DNA from: an uncultured Erysipelotrichaceae bacterium
GTDB lineage: Bacteria; Bacillota_I; Bacilli_A; Erysipelotrichales; Erysipelotrichaceae
Assembly: GCA_947575425.1 (NCBI GenBank)
Contig: CANPNQ010000058.1
Coordinates: 1-6,637 of the forward strand
DNA: 6,637 nt
Direction of reading: 5' to 3'
The translations under genes were made by a program, and so were the position numbers. The notes below the pieces were generated by a model. It made no database searches, was not told the DNA's origin, and was given only the letters and a program-made list of their open reading frames with translations. Positions 6,301 to 6,637 of the stretch are shown piece after piece (the first letter of the stretch is position 1; every line of letters begins with the position of its first letter).

Positions 6301-6327
6301 TGAAACCTTTTGCACGTGGTTTCTGTC
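6301..6327 (+). promoter_or_regulatory. Candidate ECF sigma-dependent promoter
   Basis: TGAAAC (6301-6306), followed by CTTTT, resembles the AAC-containing -35 box of ECF promoters such as those used by Bacillus SigW (TGAAAC-N16-CGTA). At the right distance lies CTGTC (6323-6327), matching CGTC in three of four bases when read as TGTC with a 17-base spacer. It lies about 90 bases upstream of the gene at 6419, next to an ECF sigma gene. The same bases form the dyad GAAACC-N10-GGTTTC (6302-6323), so a repressor or activator site is an alternative reading. Confidence 0.45.
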
Positions 6328-6418
6328 CCCAGTATGCTATTTCTATTCTATATGTGCGTGATTCGTCAATGACAGAAATGAATCCGAGAAGATAAAACAA
6401 GAGAAAGGGATGTGTTTT

Positions 6419-6637
6419 ATGAAAAAGTTCATGTATGCCTTTTTATGCATAGCGGTGGGGCTGGTGCTGGGCTTTCCTTTGTTCAATATGAATGATAATT
6501 ATATGAGTGCGGCAGAAGGCTATGAAGGAGAGAAAATCATTGATTTTGATGCCTTTTTGACTGAAGGACAAGCATTGTATGTACAATCGGGTTCAGTCTA
6601 TATGATCAGTGATGAGCATCGCTTATTTTATAAACGA
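6419..6637 (+). CDS. Secreted or membrane-anchored protein of unknown function (partial, 3' end outside window)
   Basis: The frame of 73 residues runs off the right edge. It opens with MKKFMYAFLCIAVGLVLGF, a lysine-led hydrophobic segment (about residues 4-21) typical of a signal peptide or N-terminal anchor. No lipobox is obvious, since C10 sits inside the hydrophobic core. A hydrophilic, acidic region follows, containing EGYEGEKIIDFDAF. The start at 6419 is supported by AAAGGG (6404-6409) nine bases upstream; an in-frame ATG at 6410 lies too close to that site. It has its own promoter region after the sigma-factor terminator, including a candidate ECF promoter, so it may belong to the sigma factor's regulon. 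I do not recognise the family from the visible part. Confidence 0.75.
   Translation, partial: MKKFMYAFLCIAVGLVLGFPLFNMNDNYMSAAEGYEGEKIIDFDAFLTEGQALYVQSGSVYMISDEHRLFYKR

Noticed and set aside
1..6637. Mobile elements, attachment sites, CRISPR arrays, restriction systems, toxin-antitoxin pairs, tRNA or rRNA
   Set aside because: I looked for transposase motifs, long terminal repeats, regular spaced repeats and tRNA-like folds and found none.

Overview
The window looks like chromosomal DNA of a low-to-moderate GC Bacillota. Signs are strong AGGAGG-type ribosome sites, sigma-A promoters, a YtrA-type GntR regulator linked to ABC transporters, and an ECF sigma factor. The style resembles Erysipelotrichia or other gut Firmicutes, but nothing here fixes the genus. 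I see no mobile element, CRISPR array, tRNA or rRNA.

Left two thirds (1-4409, minus strand): one tightly packed operon reading right to left. It starts at a strong promoter near 4383-4409. The order is ATPase A (3423-4346), a large permease with a soluble tail (1910-3463), a short YtrA-type GntR regulator (1523-1897), ATPase B (646-1530), and a second permease cut by the window edge (1-649). Every junction overlaps or is within 12 bases, so translation is probably coupled. The two ATPases are paralogs and so are the two permeases, so the operon is a duplicated transporter module with the regulator between the copies. The promoter carries an inverted repeat, ACTGTA-N13-TACAGT, overlapping the -10 element. 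This has the architecture expected of a YtrA-type operator, so the regulator probably represses its own operon. By family analogy the system may answer envelope stress or cell-wall-active peptides; that is inference.

Middle (4410-5055): mostly non-coding. It holds a bidirectional rho-independent terminator (4630-4664), a possible 28-residue minus-strand small protein (4753-4839) just upstream of that terminator, a short perfect dyad (4880-4896), and a near-consensus promoter (4993-5021) for the gene to the right.

Right third (5056-6637, plus strand): an ECF sigma factor (5056-6135) with a C-terminal extension. The extension contains one membrane segment and an apparently extracytoplasmic domain, so the protein may be a membrane-tethered sigma factor. 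A terminator follows. Next comes an AT-rich intergenic region with a sigma-A promoter (6176-6204) and a candidate ECF-type promoter (6301-6327). The last gene is a truncated secreted or membrane-anchored protein of unknown function (6419-6637). A simple hypothesis is that the tethered sigma factor senses an envelope signal and transcribes this neighbour.
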